Part shown: positions 42,859-54,090 of the stretch, in pieces
How positions within the stretch are numbered: the first letter of the stretch is position 1
Layout of the letters: the number at the start of each line of letters is the position of its first letter
Notes under the pieces: model-generated
What the model was told of the DNA's origin: nothing
The model's input: only the letters and a program-made list of their open reading frames with translations
Databases searched by the model: none
Position numbers and translations under genes: made by a program
NCBI GenBank assembly: GCA_947652115.1
Contig: OX393573.1
Location: forward strand, 12,708,362 to 12,772,361
Length of the DNA stretch: 64,000 bases
Source: Blastomussa wellsi
Taxonomy: Eukaryota; Cnidaria; Anthozoa; Scleractinia; Plerogyridae
Direction of reading: 5' to 3'

Positions 42859-42899
42859 ATAGAGTCTGCAGTCTGTTTTTCCTCGCGCTTGTCCTTTTC

Positions 42900-43840
42900 C
42901 TTTTCTTGTCTTGCCTCAATCCCCCCTCACACGTCTTAAACCTTAATTTACAGCATTCCCTTTCGAAATTTCGATAAAAAACAGACTGTAAGCAGTCTAA
43001 TTCACAGCTGAAATGCCAGTGTAAGAAAATAGAATGCTTTAACTAAACACAACATATAACTTTATTTTCATTCAATTTGACAAATTTTAATGTTAACAAG
43101 GTTTATGAACAAAACGTTTCTTTCTAACTTCATTTATCGACATTAACAAGCTTAAGGCATTGAATAGAAAAATATGCAACTTTTTACACACTAAAGAATA
43201 AATAGGCATTTCCTAGCCACCTTGTGCATAGGTTTTAAAATGAGTCCTTTACAGGTTACCAACATGTTTACTCTTCACATAAATACTACAAAAATTACCA
43301 AAGTGTGAAACAAGCTCCCCACTACCCCACCCACTTTCATTCAGAAATTCCTGTGGCTCGTATATATGCATTGTTTTTGTTGGTTGCTTGAACTGCAGTG
43401 GAAACATGATATTGGCTTTGGCAGCAAAAATATAAAAATAATTATTACCAAACTTTCAAAAGTACCACTTCAATGAAATACAAAGCATTTCTTTCAACCA
43501 AAAGTTAATGCAATTTCCCTTGTAGCTACTGTTACGACATTTTATCCAACAACTATCGAAATGTTAACGGTTATATTTTGTAAAATAAAATCATGTAAAT
43601 GTGCAAAGGTGATGGGTGGAATTCACTGACTAAAAGTAGGTGGGGCAGTAGAAGAAAATTGAGCGGGGCAGGAATCTAAAAATTTGGGCTTGTTTGTAGT
43701 ATACGAGTTTCAAATAATTGTTTTTTCTTGTGGCAAACAATAATAAAACAAAATCTGCAAGATTCTTGTATGTGTCTCATCTTATGTGTTACAGAACTGA
43801 AACAAAATGACTAGACGATAATCTACAACGGATAGTGGAA
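42900..43840. other. No gene recognised
   Basis: AT-rich sequence with several possible AATAAA signals on both strands. No homology or repeat structure recognised. Confidence 0.5.
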
Positions 43841-43844
43841 ATGA

Positions 43845-44222
43845 ACAAAAGCAAATGCAATCTGTATGCAGTTTTTACAACCTTCAGATTGAGGTGGTTG
43901 TGATCAAAGTCTAAGTAACAACAACAAAACATTTTTTTAACAAAAGTCCAGTAACGTCTATCATGCACAATTTGCAGAAGCAAATGCAATCTGTATGCAG
44001 TTTTTACAACCTTCAGATTGAGGGGGTTGTGATCAAAGTCTAAGTAACAACAACAAAACATTTTTTTTAACAAAAGTCCAGTAACTTCTATCATGCACAA
44101 TTTGCAAAAGCAAATGCAATCTCTATGCAGTTTTTACAATCTTCAGATTGAGGCGGTTGTGATAAAAGTCTAAGTAACAACAAAACATTTTGTAACAAAA
44201 GCCCAGTAACTTCTAATCATTG
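43845..44222. repeat. Tandem repeat, ~129-bp unit, 2.9 copies
   Basis: Units begin at about 43851, 43980 and 44110 with GCAAATGCAATC, followed by TATGCAGTTTTTACAA, CTTCAGATTGAGG and AAAGTCTAAGTAACAACA. The last copy is incomplete. It ends where the OB-fold ORF's 3' end begins. Confidence 0.85.
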
Positions 44223-45295
44223 TCATGGACAATTTGCATGGACAAAATGATTTTGTCTGTTTTGGAAATATTAAATTTAATCTTCTTTATGTGCAGAAGT
44301 GTTGCATATATCATGCTTGTATTTAATTTTGTGACATCTGATTTAATGTTGTATCCCTCGGTTGATGATAGTTCAGCAAACAGGGCTTTAAGAGGGGCAC
44401 TTGGTGAGTAGTAACGCCCTATTTTCTCACCTTGGTCATCACCTAGTAAGAAGTTAGCAGACAATGTTGCTGACAAAAATGATACGAGCATCATCTGCCC
44501 ACAAGAAGTGCACTTTACCATTTAAGGATCATTGTCGTCCTCTGCTGGGATTCTGCCATTGCAATTCACACAAACATACAGCTTGCTGATATCGGCTGTC
44601 AGGATTCTACCTACAATCTCTTCACTTTCTGTTTCTTTAGGCTTAAGTTTCTCAGCCTCCAATAACATGGCTTCGGAGATCTTGATTTCTTCAATACATG
44701 GCGAAATGGTTGAAGACTGAGCGCACTGGAGATATGTCTTATTAAAATAGCCCACTCTCACATCTCCAAATACATACGCCTGCCCTTCTTTGACTGTCTC
44801 TATCACGTCCTCCCAAATGGTAGCAGCGATGACAGCAGTTCCATCACTGACAACGAGCTCGCACTTCTTCACATCTTTGCCTGTGGAACGTGAAGTTGGA
44901 ACTAATTTGAAAGTATGTTTTCGCACTGACTGTCTGACTTTTCTACTCCTTTGCAAAATGCGTTTTAACTGCATTGCAGGTATCCTCGAGACTGCTCTGT
45001 CTCTTGACTTGTAAATGTCACGTCGCTGGCTTGAATTAATAAATAGGTCAAAGCGAGACCTTCTTGTTATTTGTTTATTTACCTGGATCGTTTCCTTGAC
45101 TTGTGTATCGGCGTGTTCGTCGCCGCGTATGCATTCTTGTGGCAGAGTTTTCACTCCACTATCATCAACTTGACTTTGTGATTCATCGTTCTGGCACCAA
45201 CAAAGGGAAACAAAGGAGCGTACTTTTAAAACGACTGAGTTAAATTTCTCCTGTCTGTAGCGGATAAGGCTTTGCATTACACTATAAAACTGCAT
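44213..45295 (-). pseudogene. OB-fold / zinc-ribbon (RPA-like) ORF with one in-frame stop
   Basis: ATG 45295 to TAA 44522-44524 gives 257 residues, and the same frame stays open for another 102 codons. Residues about 80-125 are basic; 125-205 look like an OB fold (KKCELVVSDGTAVIAATIWE, GQAYVFGDVRVGYFNKTYLQ). A CxxC pair lies just before the stop (YVCVNCNGRIPAEDD) and a second CxxC just after it (MVKCTSCG), so the stop splits one zinc ribbon, as in the large subunit of replication protein A. Similar ORFs are multicopy in corals. Either a nonsense mutation in a mobile-element or host gene, or an assembly error. Confidence 0.55.
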
Positions 45296-45329
45296 ATTTA
45301 CAGTTTGTAAGGCAACTATGTTTGGCAGT

Positions 45330-45386
45330 TTGATAGCTGGGCCTTGTACGGCAATTGTATCGCAGGGCCTTGTACGGCAACTGTAT
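45330..45386. repeat. Short tandem duplication
   Basis: GGGCCTTGTACGGCAATTGT and GGGCCTTGTACGGCAACTGT stand about 28 bp apart, just upstream of the OB-fold ORF (minus-strand sense). Confidence 0.6.
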
Positions 45387-45557
45387 CACAAATATACAGG
45401 CGCGACCGTCGAACCAGATCGAAATTGCGCTCTAAAAACAGCTTTAGTGAGATTCTAGGTCGCTTCACTTTTTTTGTATGTGTTAGAGCAAATGAAATAA
45501 TGGCAGAAAGAGCGATTTTTACTTACCGAAATGACGTGTGAAACCCTGCCAAAAAAC

Positions 45558-45984
45558 ATGGCTGCCTTCCTGCAAAAAACTTGCGGCTAAATACAGGAAT
45601 CGATCCGACCTCCGAATGCACCGGGAACTAGTATGGTTAGCTCCCAGCTCTTTCCCAGCTCTATTGTTTTAGGGCTAGGGTCCATTGTTGCTGTTGTTTA
45701 TTTATATATTTCAGCCAATATTGTACACCCCCCTCCGGTTAGCCTACTATAGCACTATAAATTTTTAAAATTTTAGGGTTTGGTTGGCTGGGCCTTGGTG
45801 GTGTAGCGGTACTGCGAAGCGCTTGTAATCTGAACGACCCGGGTTCGAATCCACACCTCGATGCTTTTAAAATTCACCTGGTCTTTTTCTCTTTGTTAGA
45901 CCAAAATATCAAAGTTTAAAAATTTCTAAGTCTCCGGATCGATTCCTGTATTTAGCCGCACGTCTGCAAAAAGATATGGCTGCC
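45558..45984. mobile_element. Inverted-repeat element enclosing a tRNA-like sequence
   Basis: About 50-bp arms: GCGGCTAAATACAGGAATCG (left, 45590s) and CGATTCCTGTATTTAGCCGC (right, 45940s), extending outward through CTGCAAAAA and GGCTGCC. At 45788-45866 is a tRNA-like stretch with GGTGTAGCGGTA (A-box-like) and GGGTTCGAATCC (B-box consensus), so part of the element may be Pol III-derived. Confidence 0.65.
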
Positions 45985-46374
45985 AAGCCTCGTGACGACC
46001 GACAAAAATAGCCCCAGGATGGGAGGCATGGGAGGTAGGTACGCGGGCTCATTTTAGGAGAAGAAACAAATTTATACTTTTGCATTTTGACTAATTTTAT
46101 TTACTAAAGAATTGCATACGTACTACTACATTACCTCGAGGTATTTTGAAATTTACCGGTAAGAAGTGCTAATTAGCTTGTTTTTGCTATTCATGGCAAG
46201 TTACTTTTCGGCTTGCTACATGGTCAGCGGTTGTTTCCATTTTCTTACGTCACTTCCGCTATTTCTGCCAACTAAACGCGGCCATTTCCGTCCACGCAGA
46301 TTTCTGCTAACGCCGTTTTCTCGCTATCCACAATAACTCATCCATTGCTTCGCAACGAATGAGTTAAAAAGGTA

Positions 46375-46605
46375 AGTCTGCAGTCGGGCCTAGTGGCCCA
46401 TCAGGCCGGAGCTTATCCCGGTTTCTGTAGCATGAAGCGACAGAGAGTATTTCTACTCCCCCTGGATGGGATGCTAGTCCATTGCAGGGTTACCCCCTAG
46501 CAGTAAATTCGCCGGTACCCATTTATACACCTGGGTGAAGAGAGGCACTGTGAGAGTAAAGTGTCTTGCCCAAGAACACAACGCAGTGCCCCGGCTAGAT
46601 AATAT
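46375..46605 (-). mobile_element. tRNA-derived SINE, well preserved body
   Basis: Minus-strand order: GCAAGACACTTTACTCTCAC, then CCATTTATACACCTGGGTGA on the plus strand (its complement), GGGGTAACCCTGCAATGGAC, ATCCCATCCAGG, GCTTCATGCTACAGAAACCG, ATAAGCTCCGGCC and GGGCCACTAGGCCCG at the tail. This is the clearest body copy of the family in the window. Confidence 0.75.
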
Positions 46606-46609
46606 AAGT

Positions 46610-47440
46610 ACTAGAAACTGACCAATAACAGGATAGAAGATACAATAAAGGGCGCGGCAGGTGTTAAAGCGAAACAAACACTACCAATTACTTCGAATAC
46701 CAGCGGAAAATAAATTTTTTCAAAAGTTTGGAGGTTACCTTTAAACAATAGAGATTTTTGGAATGTTTTGTTAATGCAATTTTATCATCAATTTTACTTT
46801 TCAATTTGTATTGCTTTATTTAGTATTTAAGACATTTTGAGCTTCATAAAACACTTAACAATAAAAATATCGGGCCCATTACACTTAGCAGTTACCTGAT
46901 CCAGGTCCCCATTAATCGATGCAAATCAACCCGGAGACCTACGAACGAAAACGTCTTTACGAAAGGACACACTCTATAACTTCATCTGTATAAAAAAATG
47001 TATTTTAAGGAAACCAATGACATAAGTAGAATTATGAAGTGCACATGTTAATTCATAGTTAGAATAAGCTGGAATGTATGTCCTTCAACTTCTATGTTCA
47101 AGTCATTCAAGTCTTATATTTCTCAAAGGCCGTCATCAAGTTATATTCGACTTGGACTTCAACTAACACTGAACTTCGTATTCTTCATAATTATAGCCTG
47201 TAAAACATGTGCATTCTAAAATTGTCTTAAGTTACTTTTATAAGCTTTCAGAGAACAATAGACTGTTTAAAGTCGTTCCGTGTTTCAACGGGAAAGAACG
47301 CAAAAGAGAAAACCAAACGAAGCGATCGCGAACAAAGCGCGAACTGTTTGAAAAGAAGAGCGAGTGACGGAGTGGAACTTTAAGTTTTTTCGCGGTTGTT
47401 TTATCACGTACAACGATCGGAGAAAAATACCATAGAACAG
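46610..47440. other. No gene recognised
   Basis: AT-rich spacer. An imperfect pair (GTTTAAAGTCGTTCCGT / ACGGAGTGGAACTTTAAG, about 47268-47385) may be a diverged MITE. Confidence 0.45.
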
Positions 47441-47689
47441 CTAGGGGGCTGTAAACGCTATAGATTTACAACTGCCTATATACCTCGTTAAAAAACTCTG
47501 ACTAGATAAAGATAATTCTTCGTTACAGCATGGCTTGGATAAATTATCGTCAAGGATTCTGTTCGATAGAGGATGTTTTACGATATCTTCATACGTGAAG
47601 ATAATTAACGTGCTATCTTCACACGTGTAGATGTATATGTTATTTGCCGGCTGGGAGGTCCGTATAGTGAAAAACTGTGACCGAGGTCT

Positions 47690-48730
47690 TGAAAGCATAT
47701 CATGAATAAGCGTTAATAGCGAATCGTGAGAAAAATACTTCTTAATCGTTCTAATAATAATGTAGGAAATAAAAGGCAGCATTACAGATTTTAGTTACAT
47801 GTGTTGACATTGACAACTCATTATCGAACCATGCACCAAGATTTCTAAGACACGAACTAGGATAAATTTCATATTCACCCACAGAGATATTGCATACATC
47901 ATTTATCTTACCTAATTAGTGTCTAGTTCCTATTAATATCAACTCAGTTTTATCATCATTTATCATTAACCTATCCCTAATCATCCAATTCCTTACGTCA
48001 CTCCTACATCTATTCATAGCACTAATAACTTCATCCAGACTGGACGTATCATCAGCCTTAAACTACAATAGATACAATTGTCAGCAAAACAATTGTATCG
48101 TCAGCAAAACAATGTACGTTAGGAAGATGTTTCCCTGTGATGGCATGATAGTTCAGACAAATAAACTACAAATAATAAAGGCCCAAGGCAGGAGCCCTGT
48201 GGAACACCACAGTCCAAGGCAAAATAATTTGACAGAGTCCCATGTATAGAGACTCGCTGACGTCTTAGAGAAAGATAGGAGTAGAACCAATTGAGAGCAG
48301 TCCCACGAAAACCAACTTCATTATGCAAACGATCGAGCAACACATCATGGGTCACTGTATCAAATGCTGCACTAAGATCCAACATAACCAGTAACGTTAT
48401 ATGCCGAGAGTTCATCTTTAGTCTCAGTTCTGTGATGTTGTCTATATGCAGACTGGAACAAGGGATAAATGTCATTTGCCATCATATGTTCGTGAACCCG
48501 ATTAAAGACAGCTCTTTCAGTTAGTTTTGACACAAACTGTAGGTTACTAACTGGCCTATAGTTCTTGAATACCAGATCCAGACGAGTCTTCTTAAATAAC
48601 GGATTAACCAGTGCACATTTCCAGTTTGATGCAAACGAACCAGACTCCAAGGACAGATTAATGATTTTAGTAATAACTGTAAGAACGTCAATACAGTTAA
48701 TCACCAAAGACATTGGCAAGGGATCCATAA
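47690..48730 (-). pseudogene. CR1/jockey-type LINE reverse transcriptase
   Basis: Minus strand in order: KCALVNPLFKKTRLDLVFKN with NYRPVSNLQFVSKLTERAVF (RT finger), LLVMLDLSAAFDTVTHDVLL (motif A), DCGVPQGSCLGPLLFVVYLS (motif B), FADDTIVLL near 48063-48117 (catalytic FADD), RDRLMINDDKTELILIGTRH, LRNLGAWFDNELSMSTHVTK. Several frame changes and stops separate the blocks. An 18-bp duplication (GTCAGCAAAACAA twice) sits at the catalytic box. Past about 47690 the frame runs into an unrelated repeat with CTTCACACGTG/CACGTATGAAG palindromes. Confidence 0.8.
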
Positions 48731-48829
48731 TAAAACTTTTCTTAGGAATCCCGCCTTAACAATCTGTCCTTTCAGCTACGCAAAATTTACTGTGAAACGA
48801 TAAAATAGCGCGCGTGATTAGCATAAATG

Positions 48830-49410
48830 GGGTAAGATTGGCCCATCCTATCTCTTTTGCGAACACGGTGACCTATCTTTTTATTGCATTTTCGAAACAG
48901 TGCTTGGAAGGGAACATTCAGGGAAAGTTTCAAAAAAATTGTTGGATAACTTTTATTTCTGAGGAATCACCTTAAGCGTGTTCTGATTGGTTGAAAACCA
49001 GTTGTTTACTAGTACTTCAACCACGGTAAACTCCCTGAAGCTACACCCATTAAACGACGGGGTACAAAAAATGGTAGAAAGGTATTCACTTCGCATCCAT
49101 AATCACAGAAATCAAATATTTCGAAACAAACAATATAGGAGTGTTAAACAAATTTGGAATGCACACGCCCTTAAAGAAATCCAAACAATATTTATTAAAC
49201 ATTAATAGTTTTATCTATATTTCATAAGCCCCGGACTTACTTCGTTAAACTTAGTTTCTACTACAGTGACATGCTAGAGTGATCTTTTCCTCAGTTCAAA
49301 AATATTCTGTATAATGTCCTCACACTCCCACACGACAAACATGTAAACGAGTTATTATTAAATCTATGTATGTCTACTGATGTTTCTACCGTGTGCAAAT
49401 AAAGTTGATG
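48830..49410. other. Repeat relics, no gene
   Basis: Near 48940-48975 is a solo end AACTTTTATTTCTGAGGAAT with a TTAA edge, shared with about 34030. The plus ORF 48987-49205 resembles a decayed LINE tail (VKQIWNAHALKEIQTIFI) but too weakly to assign. Confidence 0.35.
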
Positions 49411-49413
49411 TGG

Positions 49414-49459
49414 AGAGGGGCGGATACTCGCGGGGCGGATACTCGAGGGGCGGATAAGT
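49414..49459 (+). repeat. Three tandem GGGGCGGATACTCG units
   Basis: GGGGCGGATACTCG, again GGGGCGGATACTCG, then GGGGCGGATAAGTCG, with 1-2 nt between. Confidence 0.8.
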
Positions 49460-49588
49460 CGTCGAACATATGGATAGGCTGCGCCCAAAATGCTTCTATT
49501 TATTAATATAGATGGATTCCTACTACACTTGCCCACTAACATAACAAGGCAAGGTCTGTTGAGGCACGACTCGAGGAAAACTACTCTG

Positions 49589-50183
49589 TTACTTTCTCTT
49601 CTTGAAAGATTTTCCACGGTTGCTAAGATACATCGCGGCCTCTGCTTGGCCATGACGTTGTGCAATCATGCGTGGTGTCAAGCCATCCTTATCTCTTGAT
49701 TCAATGTCAACTCCGTGAGACAGTATCTTCTCAATAGCTGCAGCGTTTCCACCCCATGAGGCCCAATGCAACGCATTCCATCCGCTGTTGTCTTCCAAAG
49801 ACGGATTTGCGCCCTTTTCAAGGAGAAACTTGATAGCCTGTAGCTTGCCAAGACGAACAGCAGTCATCAGTGGCGTGATACATACCCCGGATATTTCCAG
49901 AGTCAAGGCTTGGCACATGACCTAGTATCAGCTCAATTATGACAGGGTTGTCACCCCGTGAGGCACAATGCAGCATATTCCATCCTTCGTTGTCCTTCAA
50001 AGACGGATCTGCACCATTTTCAATTAGATACTTTAAAGCCGGTATCCTGTCACTTTCAACAGCGACCATCAATGGGGTTTTTCCTACACTAGTTCTCGAG
50101 TCAATGGAAAATCCAGGACTAGATAGCAAGGATTCGTTTTTGGCAACATCACCGTTCCTTGCAGCAGAATGAAGAGCATCCAT
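49589..50183 (-). pseudogene. Ankyrin-repeat protein, one frameshift
   Basis: ATG 50183 opens about six ankyrin repeats: MDALHSAARNGDVAKN..., GKTPLMVAVESDRIPALKYL, GWNMLHCASRGDNPVIIELI, then after a frame change near 49880-49900, TPLMTAVRLGKLQAIKFLLE, GWNALHWASWGGNAAAIEKI, GLTPRMIAQRHGQAEAAMYL and a basic C-terminal tail (GKSFKKRK) to the stop. Joined length is about 198 residues. The repeats alternate two types (TPLM and GW-LH), so it probably grew by duplicating a two-repeat unit. The break may be a real pseudogene lesion or a sequencing error. Role unknown; ankyrin repeats bind proteins. Confidence 0.75.
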
Positions 50184-50550
50184 TTGTTCTTGCCTTTGTC
50201 CACAAAAGTGCTGACTAAAACAATTGATAAAAAAATTAAAAAATTATTCGAGACGATTCATGCTACAAATTAAAGTCATTTTCATTTGCAATTGAATGGT
50301 TTAGCAAGCATACCGCTTGAGGCAAAATTCAACTTGGAAATCGTTTATTGATAGCTGGGTCCTGAAACAAACTGGAAACAAACAAACTAGAACAAAAATT
50401 TATTTTTCAAATCGGCACTCTTAATCCTCACGGTATCAACGAACGCTTTTCATTCAACTAATTTATTCCGTTGTTTTCACGTTAGCAGGCACCAACCAAT
50501 AGCGAAGCAGCATCTTTCTGCATATAAACGACACACGACCCACAATTCAT

Positions 50551-50655
50551 TGATTCGCTCCGACGAAGGGCTAACGCTCGAAACGTCGGCTCTCGAATCT
50601 CTTTACGGTGGCCAATTCACATTATCAACCCAGTTGATAAAACCAAATTGTATTG
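50551..50655 (+). mobile_element. Penelope-type terminus with hammerhead-like fold
   Basis: Contains GATTCG, CCGACGA, GGGCTAACGCTC, GAAACGTC and CGAATC in order, then CTTTACGGTGGCCAATTCAC and GTTGATAAAACCAAATTGTA. Same terminus as at 10180-10400 and 63057-63165. The best-preserved copy for the possible ribozyme (see findings). Confidence 0.6.
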
Positions 50656-50659
50656 TTAT

Positions 50660-51470
50660 ACTTCCCACCGACGCAACACCACAGTTTCTTTAGAAACTTA
50701 CCCCATCTAGAAAAATACCCAGCTGTTTACGTTTAAATTTATACAAATTCCCACTTTTTAATCAACTGACAACAAGCCAGATTTTCAAGGTATGGTACTG
50801 AATTTACAATTAAATAAGACCACACTTTTATTTATTTTTTTCAGCTTCTTTCTTTCAAATAGCTTAGAGAATCCAATTTGACCTACAGCTAAGGTTAATT
50901 TCGGGTTTAAGGTTCGTGTCGTGCTGCAGACCTGTTGCTGACTCTTCTTCATTGTCAGCGTTTGCTTCTGTGTATTCTGAAAAGGTTTGTGGAGAATTAT
51001 TTTCTGTAGGTAACTTTACTAAATAAAAAAAATAAGTACGTGGTAAAACTGGTTCGAATAAGGTAGCTAATAACGCTTTTCTGTTGTTGATGCGTTTGCA
51101 ACAAACGCAAATCGACTTTATATTATTTCCGTGCATAAACGGCAAACCACAGAAGTTGAATTTTTTCCATTCGCAGGAAAAACAGACGCCATATTTAATT
51201 AACAACCTACAGCAAAGCCAAGTGAACCTGAAATTGGGGTGTAAGAAGCAATGTCATTTTTCTTTTCCTGTTTAATATTGTTTTGCGTATTTAGTTGTAT
51301 TGGTCGTTCTTTTTTTTACGTCACTGTTGAGTTGCACACCGAGGATGATCTCGGAATTGGACTGCTTGAAGATTTCATTTACCATTGGTAATGTTCAAAA
51401 ATTGGGCTTGTAGCTTTGGAAAAAAAATATCTACAGAGTAACATTAAATACCAACCTCTCAAAAGACAAC
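50660..51470. other. No gene recognised
   Basis: AT-rich. The minus ORF 50864-51205 contains a few Cys pairs (CSCEW-like, CVCC) but no family could be assigned. Confidence 0.4.
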
Positions 51471-51471
51471 T

Positions 51472-52504
51472 TTAGGTGACACCTTCACATGATGTGTTCA
51501 CTAACTCATGTATCTTCTGTTCAAATCTCTCGCATTCCTTCTTCCAGGAATAACTTTTTCCGTACTGTTCTCTTAGATACAGAGCACTCTCACGTCTGTT
51601 TTTTGGTTTTTGATCAGACAGCTGTTTGATTCTTCGTGCCCACTCCAGTGGCATCTCTGAATTCACTACCATAGACATCCCCCCTGCAACGACCTCTAAT
51701 GCTTTAGCTATCCCAGATTCACTGGGAACAAGAACAGGGACACCAGCTGAGATTGCTTCCAGGGCAATTAAATCAAAGCCTTCGGTGCGGGATGCCATGA
51801 AAATCAAATCAGCTTCACGAATTCCAATTCTGCATAGTTGCAGAATTTTTGTTTCGTTGAGAAACCACTCCTCGATTTTTCGATGCTTATCCTGTGGAGA
51901 CCCAACAAATGTCAGCTCAAAATTCCTTTCAATAGCCCCTGAGTTTAAAATCCTCAAAGCTTCCACGACCAAACATAAAAACACGGAAGTTCTGCATCTG
52001 ATGAATTTCGTCTAGTTCTCCCTGAATACTGGAGAACTTTTCGAAAAGCCCAGGAGTGACAACTTTTGTATTTGGGATACGTCTTATGTATCTTTGTTGA
52101 AGGTCAATTCCGACGGCAATAACTAGATGGGCTGCTTCGCAAAGCTCTAACTCTCGCTTAGTCTTCTCTTCGTTGTCTGCAATCGCATCTCTTGTGGCAT
52201 CTCCTTCACGTTTGTGCCTTCCCAGGTTTTCGAATTCGCAGAACACATGAACGAAATGTATCCACTTACAGTTTGCCCTGTCGGAAATGAAATATGCAGC
52301 AAGTCCGAATTTTCTCCCGTGGCCCACTACAACATCGAGGTGTTGAAGCTCTGGCGAAGGCATTTTCAGCCACTCTTTGGGATCATTAGATTCTGGAATT
52401 CGACGTGCTTTCATCAAATTCACCCCCTGTTTACTCGCATCTTCTCTGTCCTCTTCGCTGCCGCTGGAGACAGACTTTTTTTTTTCGGAGAGTTTTAATC
52501 GCAT
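51472..52504 (-). pseudogene. Group-1 (GT-B) glycosyltransferase relic of the cnidarian immune-receptor type
   Basis: First frame (52504-51929): DVVVGHGRKFGLAAYFISDR, CKWIHFVHVFCEFENLGRHK, TKVVTPGLFEKF, then FRVFMFGRGSFEDFKLRGY and a stop. Second frame (51984-51472): FELTFVGSPQDKHRKIEEWF, ASRTEGFDLIALEAISAGVP (with the EX7E pair of GT4/GT1 enzymes), VVNSEMPLEWARRIKQL. About 10 residues expected between KLRGY and FELTF are missing together with the frame, so a deletion caused the shift. A second gap seems to follow NETKI. From memory, such GT domains are fused to NACHT/NLR proteins in Acropora. No NACHT or repeat domain is visible here. Confidence 0.75.
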
Positions 52505-52509
52505 GATTT

Positions 52510-54090
52510 TTTGTTTTTACAGCGCAAGTACTTTTTGCGGAAAGTATAGGGCCTGCATGAATTGTTTTTCTTTTTTTTTCCTTTCCTTGCCCTGTAACCA
52601 TCCTCCCCGGGCAACCCCGGGACAAGTCCAGCCCTTTAGGCCCGGGGATGGAGAATTGTTTTTTAAAAGCGGTCTAGATCTTGTCCCGCGGGGTGGGGGG
52701 TGGGGCAAATCTAAAGTACTTTCTCGATGTTCTTCTTACAACGTCACGTTGACACGATTGTGGCATACCGCGCGAAGGAGATTGCCTATTTCCAGGGAAA
52801 ATCTGTAAAAATTGTAGCCGTCTGGTTAGAGCAGAATAATATTATAAAGTTTAAATATGCTTTTGAAGGTTTTTTGCTTTCCCTTTATCGTTCTGTTCGC
52901 TGTTTGCAAGCTCCTTTCCTATTCTTTCGAGGAAGTGGCGAGACGAATGGGTTAGATTTTTCCTTCTGTTTTCTTTATAAAATACCGTCTTCATGAATTT
53001 GTACGCTGTATATATAGTCTCAGTTGTTTATGATATATTTACAGTCTAGAAAAGCGTTCAAATTCATGAGCAGACGGGCAACAATTGCAAGTCGGCCCTT
53101 ATAACTTTATTAAGGACGAGGTTGCGATAACAAGTGGCCAAGTCGCGAGAAGCCAGGGTCTTTGCGGGTGCTTTCAGAAAAGTGTAGTTCTTGAAAAACT
53201 TCTTCATGTACTTCTTTTGCTATTTTTACAGAAATCAGTATAACTATTTTTAACTCGAATTTGTACACAAAATTACGTACTTGTGGTCGACGAGGAGTCC
53301 CGGAGGGTGGGGAATTGTCTTTTTCTGTGTGCCCGGGGTAAGAAATAGACCGAAAAATAGTTAAAAAATGGCAAATCCTCGGGAGTGTGCCCGAGGGGGG
53401 GGGGGGTAGTAACACGTAGAATTGAACCACGCATAACCCAGAAACATGCCGATGTCACGCATTAATTCAAGCTGTTCTATTTTCAAAACAAAGCCGTATA
53501 CCGAGCTGAAAACAGGCCGGCAGATATATGTTTAAAAATAACTTTTACCTGATGAAGTTGAAAACTCAAAATTTTTAATTTCAGTTTTTGCCACGCCACG
53601 TGAAAACCAAGAATTAAATATCGAAATCGGTCTATTTATTGTTTTCATTTTCTCTGTAAAACAATTCAGGAAAATGCCACTAAAATGCTCGAATAATGCT
53701 CAATGCTTTCGCTTCACCAAAATACTCGAAAAATGCTACCATAATGTACAAAAGCCTATACCCGAAACCTTGGGTCAGATTGTGGGTTCTGGTTGTTGGC
53801 TTTGAGGGCTGGGCAAGGCCATGTATGCCTATATATGGAGATGCATGACCTGATTGGCTAATCATGTGTCTCCAGAGGGCCCTCGGAGCCAATTATACCA
53901 TTGTACCTATGGCCCAGGCCCAGCCGGCAAAGAGGGACAGGGCGCTCTGGAGACGAGAATGAAAAAAGATGCCTTGAGCCCAATAAGAAAACGGATTCTT
54001 AGGGATAAATACATGATCATGGCCTGATCATGATTTCTCGTGTTTTATTTCCCCAAACCTCAGCTCCATGTTAGAATTTTAATATATCTA
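52510..54090. other. Repeat-rich spacer, no gene
   Basis: Contains GC-rich blocks (CCCCGGGCAACCCCGGGAC and CCCGCGGGGTGGGGGGTGGG, about 52600-52705), a run of 14 G near 53394-53407, and ATATCGAAATCGGTC near 53613, which belongs to the ACCAATTCCGATATA family. The last 90 bp (about 54000-54095) is the right end of that family. No protein homology. Confidence 0.5.

Noticed and set aside
53550..53575. CTGATGA followed by GAAAAC as a hammerhead
   Set aside because: The two boxes are only 4 nt apart, leaving no stem II, and no cleavage triplet with stem I can be found.
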